This document shows positions 1-8,240 of a DNA stretch of 27,937 bases, in pieces. Position 1 is the stretch's first letter. Each line of letters begins with the position of its first letter. Position numbers and translations under genes: made by a program. Under the pieces are notes generated by a model. It ran no database searches. It was given only the letters and a program-made list of their open reading frames with translations, and was not told the DNA's origin. This DNA comes from Methanocorpusculum sp. (GTDB lineage Archaea; Halobacteriota; Methanomicrobia; Methanomicrobiales; Methanocorpusculaceae): contig DALTWG010000018.1 of the NCBI GenBank assembly GCA_029987245.1, forward strand, positions 1 through 27,937, read 5' to 3'.

Positions 1-1897
1 CCTTCGGACTGATGGTGAATTCCTTTGTTGCGTCGGACGGAAGCTGGTAGTTGGCGTTGTCCAATGCAGTCGCAGTGGCAGTGTGAGTTCCCGCATCTTT
101 TTCTCCGCCGGTGACGGTAACATTGCAGGTGTCGCCTTCAAAGAGGTTGGTGACGTCTGCTGCAGGTTTCTGCGGGTTGCCGTTGTAGGTGAGCCGGGTT
201 GTGCCCCAGGAAAGTTCAGCTTCCCGTGGGGTGATGGTGAATTTTTTCTCCGTGATCGAATCAAAGTTGCCGGTTCCGGTGATGGTTACCGCAGCCGTTC
301 CCGCATTTGTGTTGGCTGAATAAACAACGGTATAATCGGTGTCTTTGACCAGCGGTGTGTCATTGAATTTGATATCCAGTGCCGGCTCAATTGCATTTCC
401 GCTATACTCCTGTTCTTCAATTTCAGCTATGTGGACAGAGCTGTCAGTAATGGACAGCGGGGTGATATCGGCTGTAGCTGTAGTGGAGTCAGCAGACAAA
501 GAATAGTTGTCTTTTGCGTCTCCGGCTAAAGTAAGTCCGCTGATGTTGACTGTTTTTCCTGTCCCAACGGATGCATCAGTAAAAGACGCCGTTGCCGTGG
601 ATTTGTCAAGACTGATGTCATCGCTTCCTATCACACCGGTGAGCGAGCCCGGGTTGTTGATGGAAGCGCTGCAGCCGCCATCATAGACTTTACTGCTTGC
701 AGTTGCAGTCGCGTCAGTAATACTGACCGGTTTCTTTGCGATAGTCCATTCAATGGATTTGTTAGCAGTTGTTGAGTCGGACCATACATAACCGGTTGTA
801 TCAGTAAGTGCGGCGACAGCTGTATAGTCTCCTGCACCGGTCTCTTTATGCTTGGATATGGTGTAGCCTGTGCCCTCCGGAACGCCGGTCTGTTCCCCGC
901 CGTTATAGACAAGTCCGGCTGCCGGCGCCGGAATTGAAATTTTTTGTTTCCATTTCAGTAATCCACCCCCATATGCCGCTCCAAGTGTCGGGTTGGTATC
1001 ATTTTTGAAGACGTATAAAAAATCATATTCTTTATCTGCAGAACCAAATGCTGCACCCTTGCCAGTCAGGCTGGTTATATGAATCTCGGCATTGGCGGTT
1101 AAGGGTCCGTTAATAATTAGGTAATTATTTGTATAGACATTACTGCTTGATGTACTGCCGGTTCGGATGTTTTCCTTAATTATTGCTGTGCCGGATATCC
1201 GGAAGCTGCCGTCCTGGTTCTTCACGCCGCCGCCGTTGGCGGTGGCGCTGCATCCTGTGATGCTGCCGCCGGACATAGTAAAGGTGCCATACTCGCTGTT
1301 GTACACGCCGCCGCCGTAGTCCGCGCTGCATCCGGTGATGATGCCGCCGCTCATGTTGAAGGTGCCGGCGTTGTAGACGCCGCCGCCTGAGGAATCAAAG
1401 CCTTTTGCGCTGCATCTGGTGATGCTGCCGTTGTTCATGTTGAAGGTGCAGCCGGTGTTGATGTAGACTCCGCCGCCGTATGTCGGGCCGATGCCTGAGA
1501 CGTGAGTGATGCTGCCGGTGCCGGTCAGTGTAAGTTCGCCGCTGTCCGCAATTGTGATTGTCGGGCAGGTGTCGGTGCCGGTAAGGGTGTGTCCGGCGAG
1601 GTCGAGGGTAATGGTTTTGCCGGTGATGGTAATGTTTTCTGTAGAGTTGTCAATCATCACGATTGTATCTTCGGATGTTGCATGTGTTATGGCATCGGCA
1701 ACAGTAGCGTACTCTGTAGTGTTGATTTTGGCAGCATTACCTGCTGTTCCTGTCCCGGCAAAGACTGCTGCAATGAAAAGTAGTGCAATAAGCATTAAAA
1801 GAATTCGTATAACGATGCGTGTTTCGTGTGATATGCCTTTTCTCTTCTTCTGATGAGATGGCATATATGTGGATTTTTGGGTCTGGTTTTTTGTCAT
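1..1897 (-). CDS. Adhesin-like surface protein, beta-helix plus MBG/YDG repeats (3' end outside window)
   Basis: The frame is open on the minus strand from ATG at 1897 to the window edge: 632 codons, no stop, so the C-terminus is missing. Residues 1-29 are basic. Residues about 30-52 form a hydrophobic signal segment ending in AAVFAG. Residues about 135-225 hold Gly-rich repeats of the type GGGVY-x-TFNMSGG-x-ITGCSA, typical of parallel beta-helix (polymorphic-membrane-protein-like) surface proteins. From about residue 320 there are beta-sandwich repeats of the MBG/YDG type (VYDGG...ASINNPGSLTGVIGSDD; LVYNGGEQTG; YNGNPQKPAADVTN). These families are secreted, often adhesive, cell-surface proteins; the ligand is unknown. 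It is a paralog of the gene at 22828-27792, with the same signal-region motif SHxTRIV and the same domain order. It is transcribed outward from the window core. TATAAATA at 1950-1957 (minus) is a fitting promoter. Confidence 0.85.
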   Translation of the reverse strand, partial: MTKNQTQKSTYMPSHQKKRKGISHETRIVIRILLMLIALLFIAAVFAGTGTAGNAAKINTTEYATVADAITHATSEDTIVMIDNSTENITITGKTITLDLAGHTLTGTDTCPTITIADSGELTLTGTGSITHVSGIGPTYGGGVYINTGCTFNMNNGSITRCSAKGFDSSGGGVYNAGTFNMSGGIITGCSADYGGGVYNSEYGTFTMSGGSITGCSATANGGGVKNQDGSFRISGTAIIKENIRTGSTSSSNVYTNNYLIINGPLTANAEIHITSLTGKGAAFGSADKEYDFLYVFKNDTNPTLGAAYGGGLLKWKQKISIPAPAAGLVYNGGEQTGVPEGTGYTISKHKETGAGDYTAVAALTDTTGYVWSDSTTANKSIEWTIAKKPVSITDATATASSKVYDGGCSASINNPGSLTGVIGSDDISLDKSTATASFTDASVGTGKTVNISGLTLAGDAKDNYSLSADSTTATADITPLSITDSSVHIAEIEEQEYSGNAIEPALDIKFNDTPLVKDTDYTVVYSANTNAGTAAVTITGTGNFDSITEKKFTITPREAELSWGTTRLTYNGNPQKPAADVTNLFEGDTCNVTVTGGEKDAGTHTATATALDNANYQLPSDATKEFTISPK

Positions 1898-2214
1898 GAT
1901 GAGCAAGTACCTTTTCGGCTGTATCGGCATAAGGGATGAGACAATCCGGTATTTATATTGACAGAAAGATATATATAGTGACCGGTTTCTATTCATAAAG
2001 ATAACATCAGGAAACGCAGTTTTAGCAGGCGAGAACCGGTTTTTTCTCCCTCCCCTCCTCCTCCCGCGCGGCATGAATGTAAGATAGGGATGTCTCCTTT
2101 CATGAATCAGAAACCGTCTCTGTTCAAAAAAGCTGACCTGCTCACTCCCCGCCTCAAATCACGAACTTTTTCTCTGAATACAACCATACTACCCCACATA
2201 TACCACCACTCGCC
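1898..2214. other. Intergenic region between divergent genes
   Basis: This 317-base stretch separates the divergently transcribed left adhesin and the coiled-coil gene. It holds the adhesin promoter on the minus strand. Further right is a pyrimidine-rich tract at about 2039-2065 (plus strand, T and C only for roughly 25 bases), followed by a GC-rich run. No RNA gene or conserved reading frame is recognisable. No strong TATA box is visible for the plus-strand gene at 2215. Confidence 0.6.
1950..1957 (-). promoter_or_regulatory. TATA box of the left adhesin-like gene
   Basis: The minus strand reads TATAAATA here, 53 bases upstream of the ATG at 1897. Initiation about 25 bases downstream would give a leader of roughly 25-30 nt, which contains AAAAGG upstream of the ATG as a weak Shine-Dalgarno. 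A second AT-rich stretch (ATATATAG, 1971-1978) lies further out. Confidence 0.5.
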
Positions 2215-3603
2215 ATGTCCGAAAAAACCACTCCTGCAAAACCGGATACCCTGACCGCCCTCTACGCCAGATACCGCGAACAACAGACCGCAAAACAGCA
2301 CCTCCTCCGCGAAGAACAACAGGCCAAATCCCGCCGCGAAGCCGAACTCCGGGCCGAAAAAGCCGCCGAAGAAGAACGCATCCGCAAAACCAACGAAGCC
2401 TACATGGCACGCGAAGAGAAACGCCGCCAAATCGCCCGCGAAGCCGAAGCGAAGCGGGCCGCACAACGCGAAGAAGCCCGCGCTGCCGAACGCCGCGAAC
2501 GTGAAGCAGAACGCACCCGCTTCAAGCTTCTTGAAAAAATAGACGCCGACCGCCGCAAACAAAAAACCGACCTAGCCCGCCTCCAGACACTTGCCGCCGC
2601 CGAAAAAGACCGCATCGCCCGCCGCATTGCAGCCGACGCCGCCGCCCGCGAAGCCGAGCGCCTTGAACAACTCCGCATTGCAGAACTCCTTGCAGCCGAT
2701 GCCGCCCGCCGGGCTGAAAACGCCCGCCGCCTCGCCGCCCTTGGCGCCGCCGAGCAGACACGTCTGACAGACCGCATCAAAGCAGATGAGGCGGCCTGCG
2801 AGTGCGAACGCCTTGAAAAAATCCGCCTTGCAGAGTTAGTCGCATCCGATGCGGCCCGCCGCAAAACCGCGGCGGCCCGCCTCCGGACGCTGGAAAAAGA
2901 ATGGGCGGCACAGGAAGACGAACGCAGAGCCCGCGACATGCGCCTTCGTGCATATGAAAAAGAAGAAGAAGAAGACACCCTCCGCCGGGATATGACAGCC
3001 GTCAGCTGCCTTGAGCGAGTACGCGAATTTCTGGAAGCAGACGAACACCCGGTCATGCGCAGCGAAATCGCCTTCATAGAGGGCGTGGAGGAAGAAGAAC
3101 TGCGCCGCCGCACTATCGCCGCCGCAGACGCCGACCGAAGAACGAACGCCCGCCGCCGCCTCTATGTGCTTGCCTACCGGAATGCCTGCCGGGAAACCGG
3201 CATCGCTGAAACCGGCCTGCTCTTCCCCCGGTTTGATATCCCTGTTCCCTACGGGGCGGTCGACTCCTATGATATCCGAAAGGCGGCGTCAGGGCTTTTT
3301 AGCGGCGCAAAGCCGCGGTGGAAGACCGGCGCTGCCGCTGCTGGCGCCGCCGCCGCCGATGCGGCCGATGCGGCTGCCGCTGCAGCGCCTGATTATTCGT
3401 TTACCCTGGAGGAATGGTATGAATATGAAACGGTCTGTGACAGTGCCGATGTCTACCGGCAGAAGGAACGCGAACTCCGCCGGATAGCCGAGGAGAACTG
3501 GGAGAAGCAGGCCGGCGCAAACCGTGCGGCCGATGAACTCAGGCGCCGGGAACATGAACGCGAGAAAGCCGTTGCGGCAGAGGCGGCACGCTGGTTCGGG
3601 TGA
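2215..3603 (+). CDS. Arg/Glu/Ala-rich coiled-coil protein, unknown function
   Basis: This is 462 residues, and I do not recognise a family. Residues about 20-270 are almost pure charged heptad sequence, a long predicted coiled coil. Within it, a roughly 50-residue unit occurs twice in tandem (residues about 137-186 and 187-236; core ERLExxRxAELxAxDAARR...ARLxxL), with a partial copy before them. After about residue 285 the sequence is more mixed, then a poly-Ala stretch (about 372-395, AAAAGAAAADAADAAAAAA) precedes a short acidic/aromatic segment (FTLEEWYEYE) and a terminal coil. There is no signal peptide or membrane segment, so it should be cytoplasmic. The start ATG at 2215 lacks a clear Shine-Dalgarno. 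It ends 6 bases before the RNase HI-TrmO gene, so the two are probably co-transcribed. A scaffold or filament role is only a guess. Confidence 0.75.
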   Translation: MSEKTTPAKPDTLTALYARYREQQTAKQHLLREEQQAKSRREAELRAEKAAEEERIRKTNEAYMAREEKRRQIAREAEAKRAAQREEARAAERREREAERTRFKLLEKIDADRRKQKTDLARLQTLAAAEKDRIARRIAADAAAREAERLEQLRIAELLAADAARRAENARRLAALGAAEQTRLTDRIKADEAACECERLEKIRLAELVASDAARRKTAAARLRTLEKEWAAQEDERRARDMRLRAYEKEEEEDTLRRDMTAVSCLERVREFLEADEHPVMRSEIAFIEGVEEEELRRRTIAAADADRRTNARRRLYVLAYRNACRETGIAETGLLFPRFDIPVPYGAVDSYDIRKAASGLFSGAKPRWKTGAAAAGAAAADAADAAAAAAPDYSFTLEEWYEYETVCDSADVYRQKERELRRIAEENWEKQAGANRAADELRRREHEREKAVAAEAARWFG

Positions 3604-3609
3604 AGTGAG

Positions 3610-4533
3610 ATGGCCGCAAAAAAACTCACCATCTATACCGACGGCGCCTCCCGCGGCAACCCGGGACATGCCGCATCAGCCTGGCTTATCTTAGACGGCG
3701 TCGACGTGCTTGAATCAAACAGCGCCGCCATCGGGCGGGCTACCAATAACGTCGCTGAATACACGGCGCTCATCTCCGCATTGAAGGCGGTCAGGAAATA
3801 CTCTCTTCCGGAAGAGACCGCACTCGCATGTTTTTCCGACAGCGAATTAATGATATCGCATCTCAACAAAACCTATGCCTGCCGCTCGGAAAACCTGCTG
3901 CCGCTCTATAAAGAGGTGCGCAAACTTTCCCAGGCGTTTGCCTCGGTCACCTATTTGCATGTCCCGCGGGAAAACGGCTATATCTCCGCCTGCGACTGGC
4001 TGTGCAACCAGACGCTGGATTTAGGTTCGGTGCCGGCACCGGCACCGGCCTCCTCCCCTGCTCCCGTCTCTTCCTCCACACCGGCTCCCGCTCCGGCTCC
4101 CGCCCCCCGGGCAGATTCGGACATCCGCTGCACACCGGTGGGCATCGTCCGCTCGCCCTTTAAAAAGATGGAAGATGCCCCCGCCATGGGAGCGCTTACC
4201 GGTGAGTTGAGCAGAATCGAAATACAGGAAGCATACGCCCCGGCGATCACCGGGCTTCACCCCGGCGACTATGTCTATGTCCTCTGCTGGTTTGACCGCG
4301 CCTCTCGCAGCGTTTTGCAGGTGCACCCCCGGGGCGACGCCTCGCGGCCGCTTGCAGGCGTCTTTGCAACCCGCTCGCCGATGCGCCCCAATCCCGTTTC
4401 ACTTACTCTTGCACGAATCGAAAAAATCGAGGGCAGCGTCCTCACGGTCTCGGGATTGGAAGCCCTGGATGCGACACCTGTCTTAGACATCAAGCCCTAC
4501 TCGGAGATGGATTCGCCCAAAAGGGCTTCATAG
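3610..4533 (+). CDS. Fusion protein: RNase HI domain + TrmO (TsaA) tRNA methyltransferase domain
   Basis: There are 307 residues in one uninterrupted frame. Residues 1-138 are RNase HI, which cleaves RNA in RNA:DNA hybrids. The four carboxylates are visible: D11 in YTDGASRGNPG, E50 in NVAEYTAL, D77 in FSDSELMI and D129 in ACDWLC. Residues about 139-171 are an Ala/Pro linker (PAPAPA repeats). Residues about 172-307 match the TsaA/TrmO beta-barrel family, which N6-methylates t6A37 in tRNA using SAM: PVGIVRSPF, GVFATRSPMRPNPVSLT and LDATPVLDIKPY. Both domains are usually separate proteins, so a fusion is unusual. The linker length and complete motifs argue that both halves are functional. It follows the coiled-coil gene by 6 bases. 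Its last 37 bases overlap the 3' end of the convergent exonuclease gene. Confidence 0.85.
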   Translation: MAAKKLTIYTDGASRGNPGHAASAWLILDGVDVLESNSAAIGRATNNVAEYTALISALKAVRKYSLPEETALACFSDSELMISHLNKTYACRSENLLPLYKEVRKLSQAFASVTYLHVPRENGYISACDWLCNQTLDLGSVPAPAPASSPAPVSSSTPAPAPAPAPRADSDIRCTPVGIVRSPFKKMEDAPAMGALTGELSRIEIQEAYAPAITGLHPGDYVYVLCWFDRASRSVLQVHPRGDASRPLAGVFATRSPMRPNPVSLTLARIEKIEGSVLTVSGLEALDATPVLDIKPYSEMDSPKRAS

Positions 4534-5162
4534 ATTTTTGCCATCTCCCGGACCTCGCCCTCGCACCGGCTTTCAATCGCGGCAAATTCCCGGTCATCAT
4601 ACATCTCCCAGACCACTTTGCCGGTCGGCTTTCTGTCGCGGTCCGGCACAAACCGGTCGGCGAGTTCATTATGCGCCCGCGGGTGAAGAAGGGGCGCCTG
4701 CTTTTGCAGAAAACCGATACCGGCAACAGACAAATCCACCACCCGGTTTTTGCAGAAGACCTCATAGATTTCCTCAGGCGGCGCCACCTGATACTGCAGG
4801 AATTTGGTGTACAAAAACGGCATGTCAAAGGTGCCGATACCAATGCCGCAGATTACCGGGTCGGCTGCATGCGCCGGCTTGTCGCGGATGCGGGCCCTGA
4901 TACCGGCAAAGAGTGCATAGATGCTTTGCACCACCTCCTCCTCCCCGCCCTCGCGCCAGGTCCAGTGGTGGGCAAAATCCGCATACACCTCGCCGGTCGC
5001 CGGATTTTTCAGCGAAAATACCCCGCCTAAAAGGGTGTGCTCCGGTTTATACGGGTTCACCGTTAAGGAGGTGCCGTATCGCCGCCTTCTGTCGGCTTTC
5101 GGGACATATGCCTCCAAATCGAAGATGAGGACCTGCAGATATTTCGGGGTGTACAAAACCAT
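4497..5162 (-). CDS. Predicted 3'-5' exonuclease, DnaQ/PolB-proofreading-like
   Basis: This is 221 residues from ATG at 5162. The N-terminal VLIFDLEAY gives the Exo I motif (D15, E17). CGIGIGTFDMPFL (D113) resembles Exo II. RVVDLSVAG and the C-terminal CEGEVREMAKIYEALL resemble the end of PolB-type exonuclease domains, where an Asp is usual and this protein shows Glu (E203); I am unsure of that assignment. Members of this family remove nucleotides from DNA or RNA 3' ends with two metal ions; the substrate here is unknown. The frame stays open upstream to 5753, but that extension runs antisense through the exporter gene and is low-quality sequence, so I start at 5162. It converges on the RNase HI-TrmO gene with a 37-base 3' overlap. 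Confidence 0.7.
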   Translation of the reverse strand: MVLYTPKYLQVLIFDLEAYVPKADRRRRYGTSLTVNPYKPEHTLLGGVFSLKNPATGEVYADFAHHWTWREGGEEEVVQSIYALFAGIRARIRDKPAHAADPVICGIGIGTFDMPFLYTKFLQYQVAPPEEIYEVFCKNRVVDLSVAGIGFLQKQAPLLHPRAHNELADRFVPDRDRKPTGKVVWEMYDDREFAAIESRCEGEVREMAKIYEALLGESISE

Positions 5163-5252
5163 GTGTATATATATTTGTTTTTCGGAGATATGAAGTACTG
5201 TGTTTGTATATTTCACAGGTTTCATAATCTGAAAGCACCTATCTGATAAGGA

Positions 5253-6668
5253 ATGTATTCTGTCATCACCGGCAAAAGACACCAGAAACTCATCCTCCTC
5301 ATTGCAGCGTTTGCCATCTTCATGGACGGTCTTGACACCTCTATTGTAAACGTAGCTCTGCCTGTCATCGCCGGCGATCTGGGCATCGATATCTCTGGCA
5401 GTTCCTGGGTTGTCATGGCATATCTTCTCTTTCTTGCAGGGTTTATGCTTGCCTTCGGCAAAATTGCCGACAACGGCAGAATCAAAACCATATTTGTCAT
5501 CGGTTTTGCCCTGTTTGCCGCAAGCTCGCTTGTCTGCGCCCTTTCCCCGGATATGACTGTAATGATTGCTGCCCGCGCCGCCGAAGGCCTTGGCGCTTCT
5601 ATGATAGCAGCTGCCGCGCCCCTTCTTATCACCCGGTTTCTGCCGGAAAACCGGCGCGGTCTCGGGATGGGCGTGATTGCAACCGCGGGCGGCATTGCAA
5701 CCGCGTTCGGCCCTGCGCTCGGGGGATTCATTACTGAATTTCTTTCCTGGCACTGGATTTTTATCATCAATATCCCTATCGGCATCGCCGCGATATGTTT
5801 TGCGCGTGTCGTGATTCCAAAGCCTGATGAAAAGCCCCGTCAGGTGCCCTTTGATAAAATCGGCACCGTCCTCATGTTTGCAGCGACCGCGGCATTTCTG
5901 ATATTTTTAGAGCGCGGCCCGGAGTTCGGCTGGACTCATCCAATAATCCTTGGCTTAATCGCGGTGTTTGTCCTCACCGCCGCGGGATTTTGCATCCGGT
6001 CGCTTACCTGTTCCTATGCGCTGTTAAATATCCGCATCTTTAAACACTGGAAATTTACCGCGGTCACGGTCTCCTATCTTTTAACCTGCGCGGTGTTTGC
6101 AGGCATCATGTATATGCTGCCGTATTATATGCAGAATGCCATGGGGCTTGCGACGTCTGTTGCCGGGCTTCTTTTAATGGGATGCTCGATAATTACGGCA
6201 TGCATCGGTATTCCGGCTGGTTCCTTAAGCGATAAAACCGGATGCCGGCTGCCGTGTATTTTGGCCGCGGTGTTCCGGATTGCATTTTGTTCCATCTTCC
6301 TGTTTATCGTTCCGGCTTACGGGCTTTTGCCGCTTATCATTGCGTTAATCTGCATGGGGCTTTCGTTTGGCATCTCCGGCGGCCCTGCAACCGCGCGCAT
6401 TACCCAGATGGCGCCCAAAGGCGAGGAGGGGACGGGGACCGGGGTTATGATTACCTCGGACTTTTTGGGCGGCGATATCGGGGTTGCGGCATATGCCATG
6501 GTCTTCGGGATTACGGTGCCTGCGTCGGCCGGTATTCCTGTCGCAGATCTTTCCACGGATTTGTTTATGGCGGGATTTCATGCCACGTCAGCCCTCGGTC
6601 TTGCATTCGGCATTATCACGCTGGTGCTGTCGTCTGTGGTGCCGAATCTTAGGGTGAAAAGCGGGTGA
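5253..6668 (+). CDS. MFS drug-efflux-type transporter, DHA2 (EmrB/QacA-like) family
   Basis: This is a 471-residue polytopic membrane protein. The family signature at the first helix, MDGLDTSIVNVALPVIAGDLG, is the D-x-x-I/V-V-N-V-A-L-P motif of 14-helix proton antiporters. A partial motif A (GKIADNGRIK) and motif C (GPALGGFI, in helix 5) are also present, and hydrophobic segments run to the C-terminus (LGLAFGIITLVLSSVV). Such proteins export toxic organic compounds or metabolites; the substrate cannot be read from sequence. It is divergent from the exonuclease gene with 90 bases between. TTGTATATTTC near 5205-5215 is a possible TATA box. AAGG sits directly against the ATG, too close for a normal Shine-Dalgarno. 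The coding strand is followed by the tbp promoter without a clear poly-T terminator. Confidence 0.88.
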   Translation: MYSVITGKRHQKLILLIAAFAIFMDGLDTSIVNVALPVIAGDLGIDISGSSWVVMAYLLFLAGFMLAFGKIADNGRIKTIFVIGFALFAASSLVCALSPDMTVMIAARAAEGLGASMIAAAAPLLITRFLPENRRGLGMGVIATAGGIATAFGPALGGFITEFLSWHWIFIINIPIGIAAICFARVVIPKPDEKPRQVPFDKIGTVLMFAATAAFLIFLERGPEFGWTHPIILGLIAVFVLTAAGFCIRSLTCSYALLNIRIFKHWKFTAVTVSYLLTCAVFAGIMYMLPYYMQNAMGLATSVAGLLLMGCSIITACIGIPAGSLSDKTGCRLPCILAAVFRIAFCSIFLFIVPAYGLLPLIIALICMGLSFGISGGPATARITQMAPKGEEGTGTGVMITSDFLGGDIGVAAYAMVFGITVPASAGIPVADLSTDLFMAGFHATSALGLAFGIITLVLSSVVPNLRVKSG

Positions 6669-6690
6669 TGCAGAGAAACTATTATGAGCC

Positions 6691-6698
6691 TTTAAATA
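6691..6698 (+). promoter_or_regulatory. TATA box of tbp
   Basis: TTTAAATA begins 23 bases before the ATG at 6714, so transcription should start at or next to the start codon, giving a leaderless or nearly leaderless mRNA. AAGGAT directly before the ATG is unlikely to act as a Shine-Dalgarno. Confidence 0.6.
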
Positions 6699-6713
6699 CT
6701 ATATAATAAGGAT

Positions 6714-7280
6714 ATGGCGACTAAGAATAATAAGTATGAGTCCCTGAAAATCGAAAATATCGTTGCATCAGGAGTAATCGCAGACGAAATCGACCTTGGT
6801 CTGATTTCCAGCAAGATTGACGGCTGCGAACTGAATACCAAGCGGTTCCCGGGTGCGGTGTTCCGCATTGAAGACCCGAAGATGGCTTCGCTCATTTTCA
6901 ATTCCGGCAAGGTTGTTTTAACCGGCATCAGAGATGAAAAGGCGCTTGACATCGGTCTTGAGACGGTTTTAACTTCGCTGAAAGAGGCGGGGGTAAAGAT
7001 TATGGATGTGCCGCAGGTTGCAGTAACCAACATAGTATGTTCCTATGACCTCGGGCGGTTTATCAACTTAAACCGTGTGGTTGCATCGCTTTCTCTGGAA
7101 ACCATTGAGTATGAGCCGGAGCAGTTCCCGGGTCTTGTCTACAGAATCAAGGACCCGAAGATTGTTGCGCTTCTCTTCTCGTCGGGTAAAATAATTCTGA
7201 CCGGCGGAAAGAATCTTGATGATGTAAGAAAGGGTCTTGCAGTGCTCGAAGAAAGCCTTGGTGAAATTCTCCAGGCATAA
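6714..7280 (+). CDS. tbp: TATA-box-binding protein (TBP)
   Basis: This is 188 residues, the normal archaeal TBP length. Two direct repeats form the saddle. Repeat 1 covers about residues 8-95 (IENIVASG...FPGAVFRIEDPKMASLIFNSGKVVLTG). Repeat 2 covers about 98-187 (IVCSYDLG...FPGLVYRIKDPKIVALLFSSGKIILTG). The paired motifs FPG-x-V-[FY]-RI-x-DPK and SGK-[VI]-[VI]-LTG are diagnostic. TBP binds the promoter TATA box, bends DNA and recruits TFB and RNA polymerase. The gene stands alone, with its own TATA box upstream and a T7 tract just after the stop. There is no unusual acidic tail. Confidence 0.98.
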   Translation: MATKNNKYESLKIENIVASGVIADEIDLGLISSKIDGCELNTKRFPGAVFRIEDPKMASLIFNSGKVVLTGIRDEKALDIGLETVLTSLKEAGVKIMDVPQVAVTNIVCSYDLGRFINLNRVVASLSLETIEYEPEQFPGLVYRIKDPKIVALLFSSGKIILTGGKNLDDVRKGLAVLEESLGEILQA

Positions 7281-7282
7281 TC

Positions 7283-7289
7283 TTTTTTT
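7283..7289 (+). terminator. Poly-T terminator after tbp
   Basis: Seven T residues start two bases after the tbp stop codon. Archaeal RNA polymerase terminates at U-rich tracts without needing a hairpin. Confidence 0.55.
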
Positions 7290-7333
7290 GTAACCGTTTG
7301 ACATTCGTATTCGAAGCCGCGCCCTCCTCCCCC

Positions 7334-7353
7334 GTTTCCCCGCGAAACTATAT
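7334..7353 (+). promoter_or_regulatory. rio2 promoter with abutting inverted repeat
   Basis: GTTTC (7334-7338), a five-base spacer and GAAAC (7344-7348) form an inverted repeat running straight into ACTATATC (7347-7354), the probable TATA box. That box is 36 bases before the ATG at 7383. The GAAAC part may simply be the BRE, so the repeat is suggestive only. Confidence 0.4.
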
Positions 7354-7382
7354 CCCTTTGTGCAACCCAATTATAGTAACAG

Positions 7383-8240
7383 ATGACACTCACCGCCGGA
7401 AATATCAAAAGCCTTCACCGCTATGAAATAAAAATCCTGCTCGCACTTGAACGCATGATGCGCCGCTACGCCTGGGTCCCTGAAGATGATTTGCGCGCCG
7501 CAACGCACCTTTCCAAAGAAGAACTCAAATACCGCTGCGGCACTCTAATCGAAAAAGATTTTGTCCGAGCCGAATCCGTGCCCTACCGCGGCTATGCGCT
7601 TGTCTTTGCAGGATATGACACGATAGCGCTGCGCAGCCTTGTTGACAAACAGCACATCTCGGCACTCGGCGCTTTTATCGGCGTCGGAAAGGAATCAGAG
7701 ATTTACAAGGCTCTCGGATTCGGCGAGGTTATCCTGAAATTCCACAAAATCGGGCAGCGCTCGTTTCAAACCGTGCGCACCAACCGGGAATATATGCCGG
7801 AGTCCGGTCACTGCCCCTGGATATTTGCCTCGGCAAAATCCGCCGCCCGCGAGTATGAAGCGCTGAAAGCGCTTAACGGTCATGTAAGCGTTCCGGTGCC
7901 GATTGCACTCGACCGCCATGTTATTGTAATGTCCTTTATCGACGGCGTCAATTTATTCCGCTGCACGCTTGCCAATCCGGATGAAACCTATCAGCGGATT
8001 TTAGACGAGGTCCGGGCCGCGTACAGAACCGGCTACATTCACGGGGATTTGTCTGAATACAATATCATGGTCGACGACAACAATCTCTGGATTATCGACT
8101 GGCCCCAGTGGGTTGCACCGGATCACCCGAATGCGGAGGTAACGCTGCGCCATGATATGGAAACGGTCTGCGCCTTTTTTGCGAAGAAATACCGGAAGCA
8201 TTATTCCGCGGACGAGGCTATTAGCTATGTAACATCATGA
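7383..8240 (+). CDS. rio2: RIO2-family serine/threonine protein kinase/ATPase
   Basis: This is 285 residues, the usual archaeal Rio2 size. Residues about 1-85 form the Rio2-specific winged-helix domain. The RIO kinase domain follows, with the Gly-rich loop GVGKESEIYKA, the ATP-binding lysine in EVILKFHKIG, the flexible loop RSFQTVRTNREYM, catalytic HGDLSEYNIMV and the metal-binding Asp in WIIDWPQ. Rio2 acts in final maturation of the small ribosomal subunit, where it works as an ATPase switch. It is the first gene of an overlapping operon: its stop overlaps the start of the DUF460 gene by four bases (ATGA). A TATA-like sequence at 7347-7354 suggests an almost leaderless mRNA. Confidence 0.96.
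   Translation: MTLTAGNIKSLHRYEIKILLALERMMRRYAWVPEDDLRAATHLSKEELKYRCGTLIEKDFVRAESVPYRGYALVFAGYDTIALRSLVDKQHISALGAFIGVGKESEIYKALGFGEVILKFHKIGQRSFQTVRTNREYMPESGHCPWIFASAKSAAREYEALKALNGHVSVPVPIALDRHVIVMSFIDGVNLFRCTLANPDETYQRILDEVRAAYRTGYIHGDLSEYNIMVDDNNLWIIDWPQWVAPDHPNAEVTLRHDMETVCAFFAKKYRKHYSADEAISYVTS

Noticed and set aside
2039..2065. Pyrimidine-rich tract as a regulatory or triplex element
   Set aside because: No mirror symmetry or link to a promoter is visible, and composition alone is not sufficient evidence.
2400..3113. 237-codon minus-strand frame of Arg/Ser sequence
   Set aside because: It is a mirror of the repetitive GC-rich coiled-coil gene on the plus strand, with low-complexity content and no promoter.
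5163..5753. Upstream extension of the exonuclease frame (to 418 residues)
   Set aside because: It runs antisense through the first third of the exporter gene, with Lys/Gly/Cys-rich unnatural sequence, and the nuclease fold begins just after ATG 5162.
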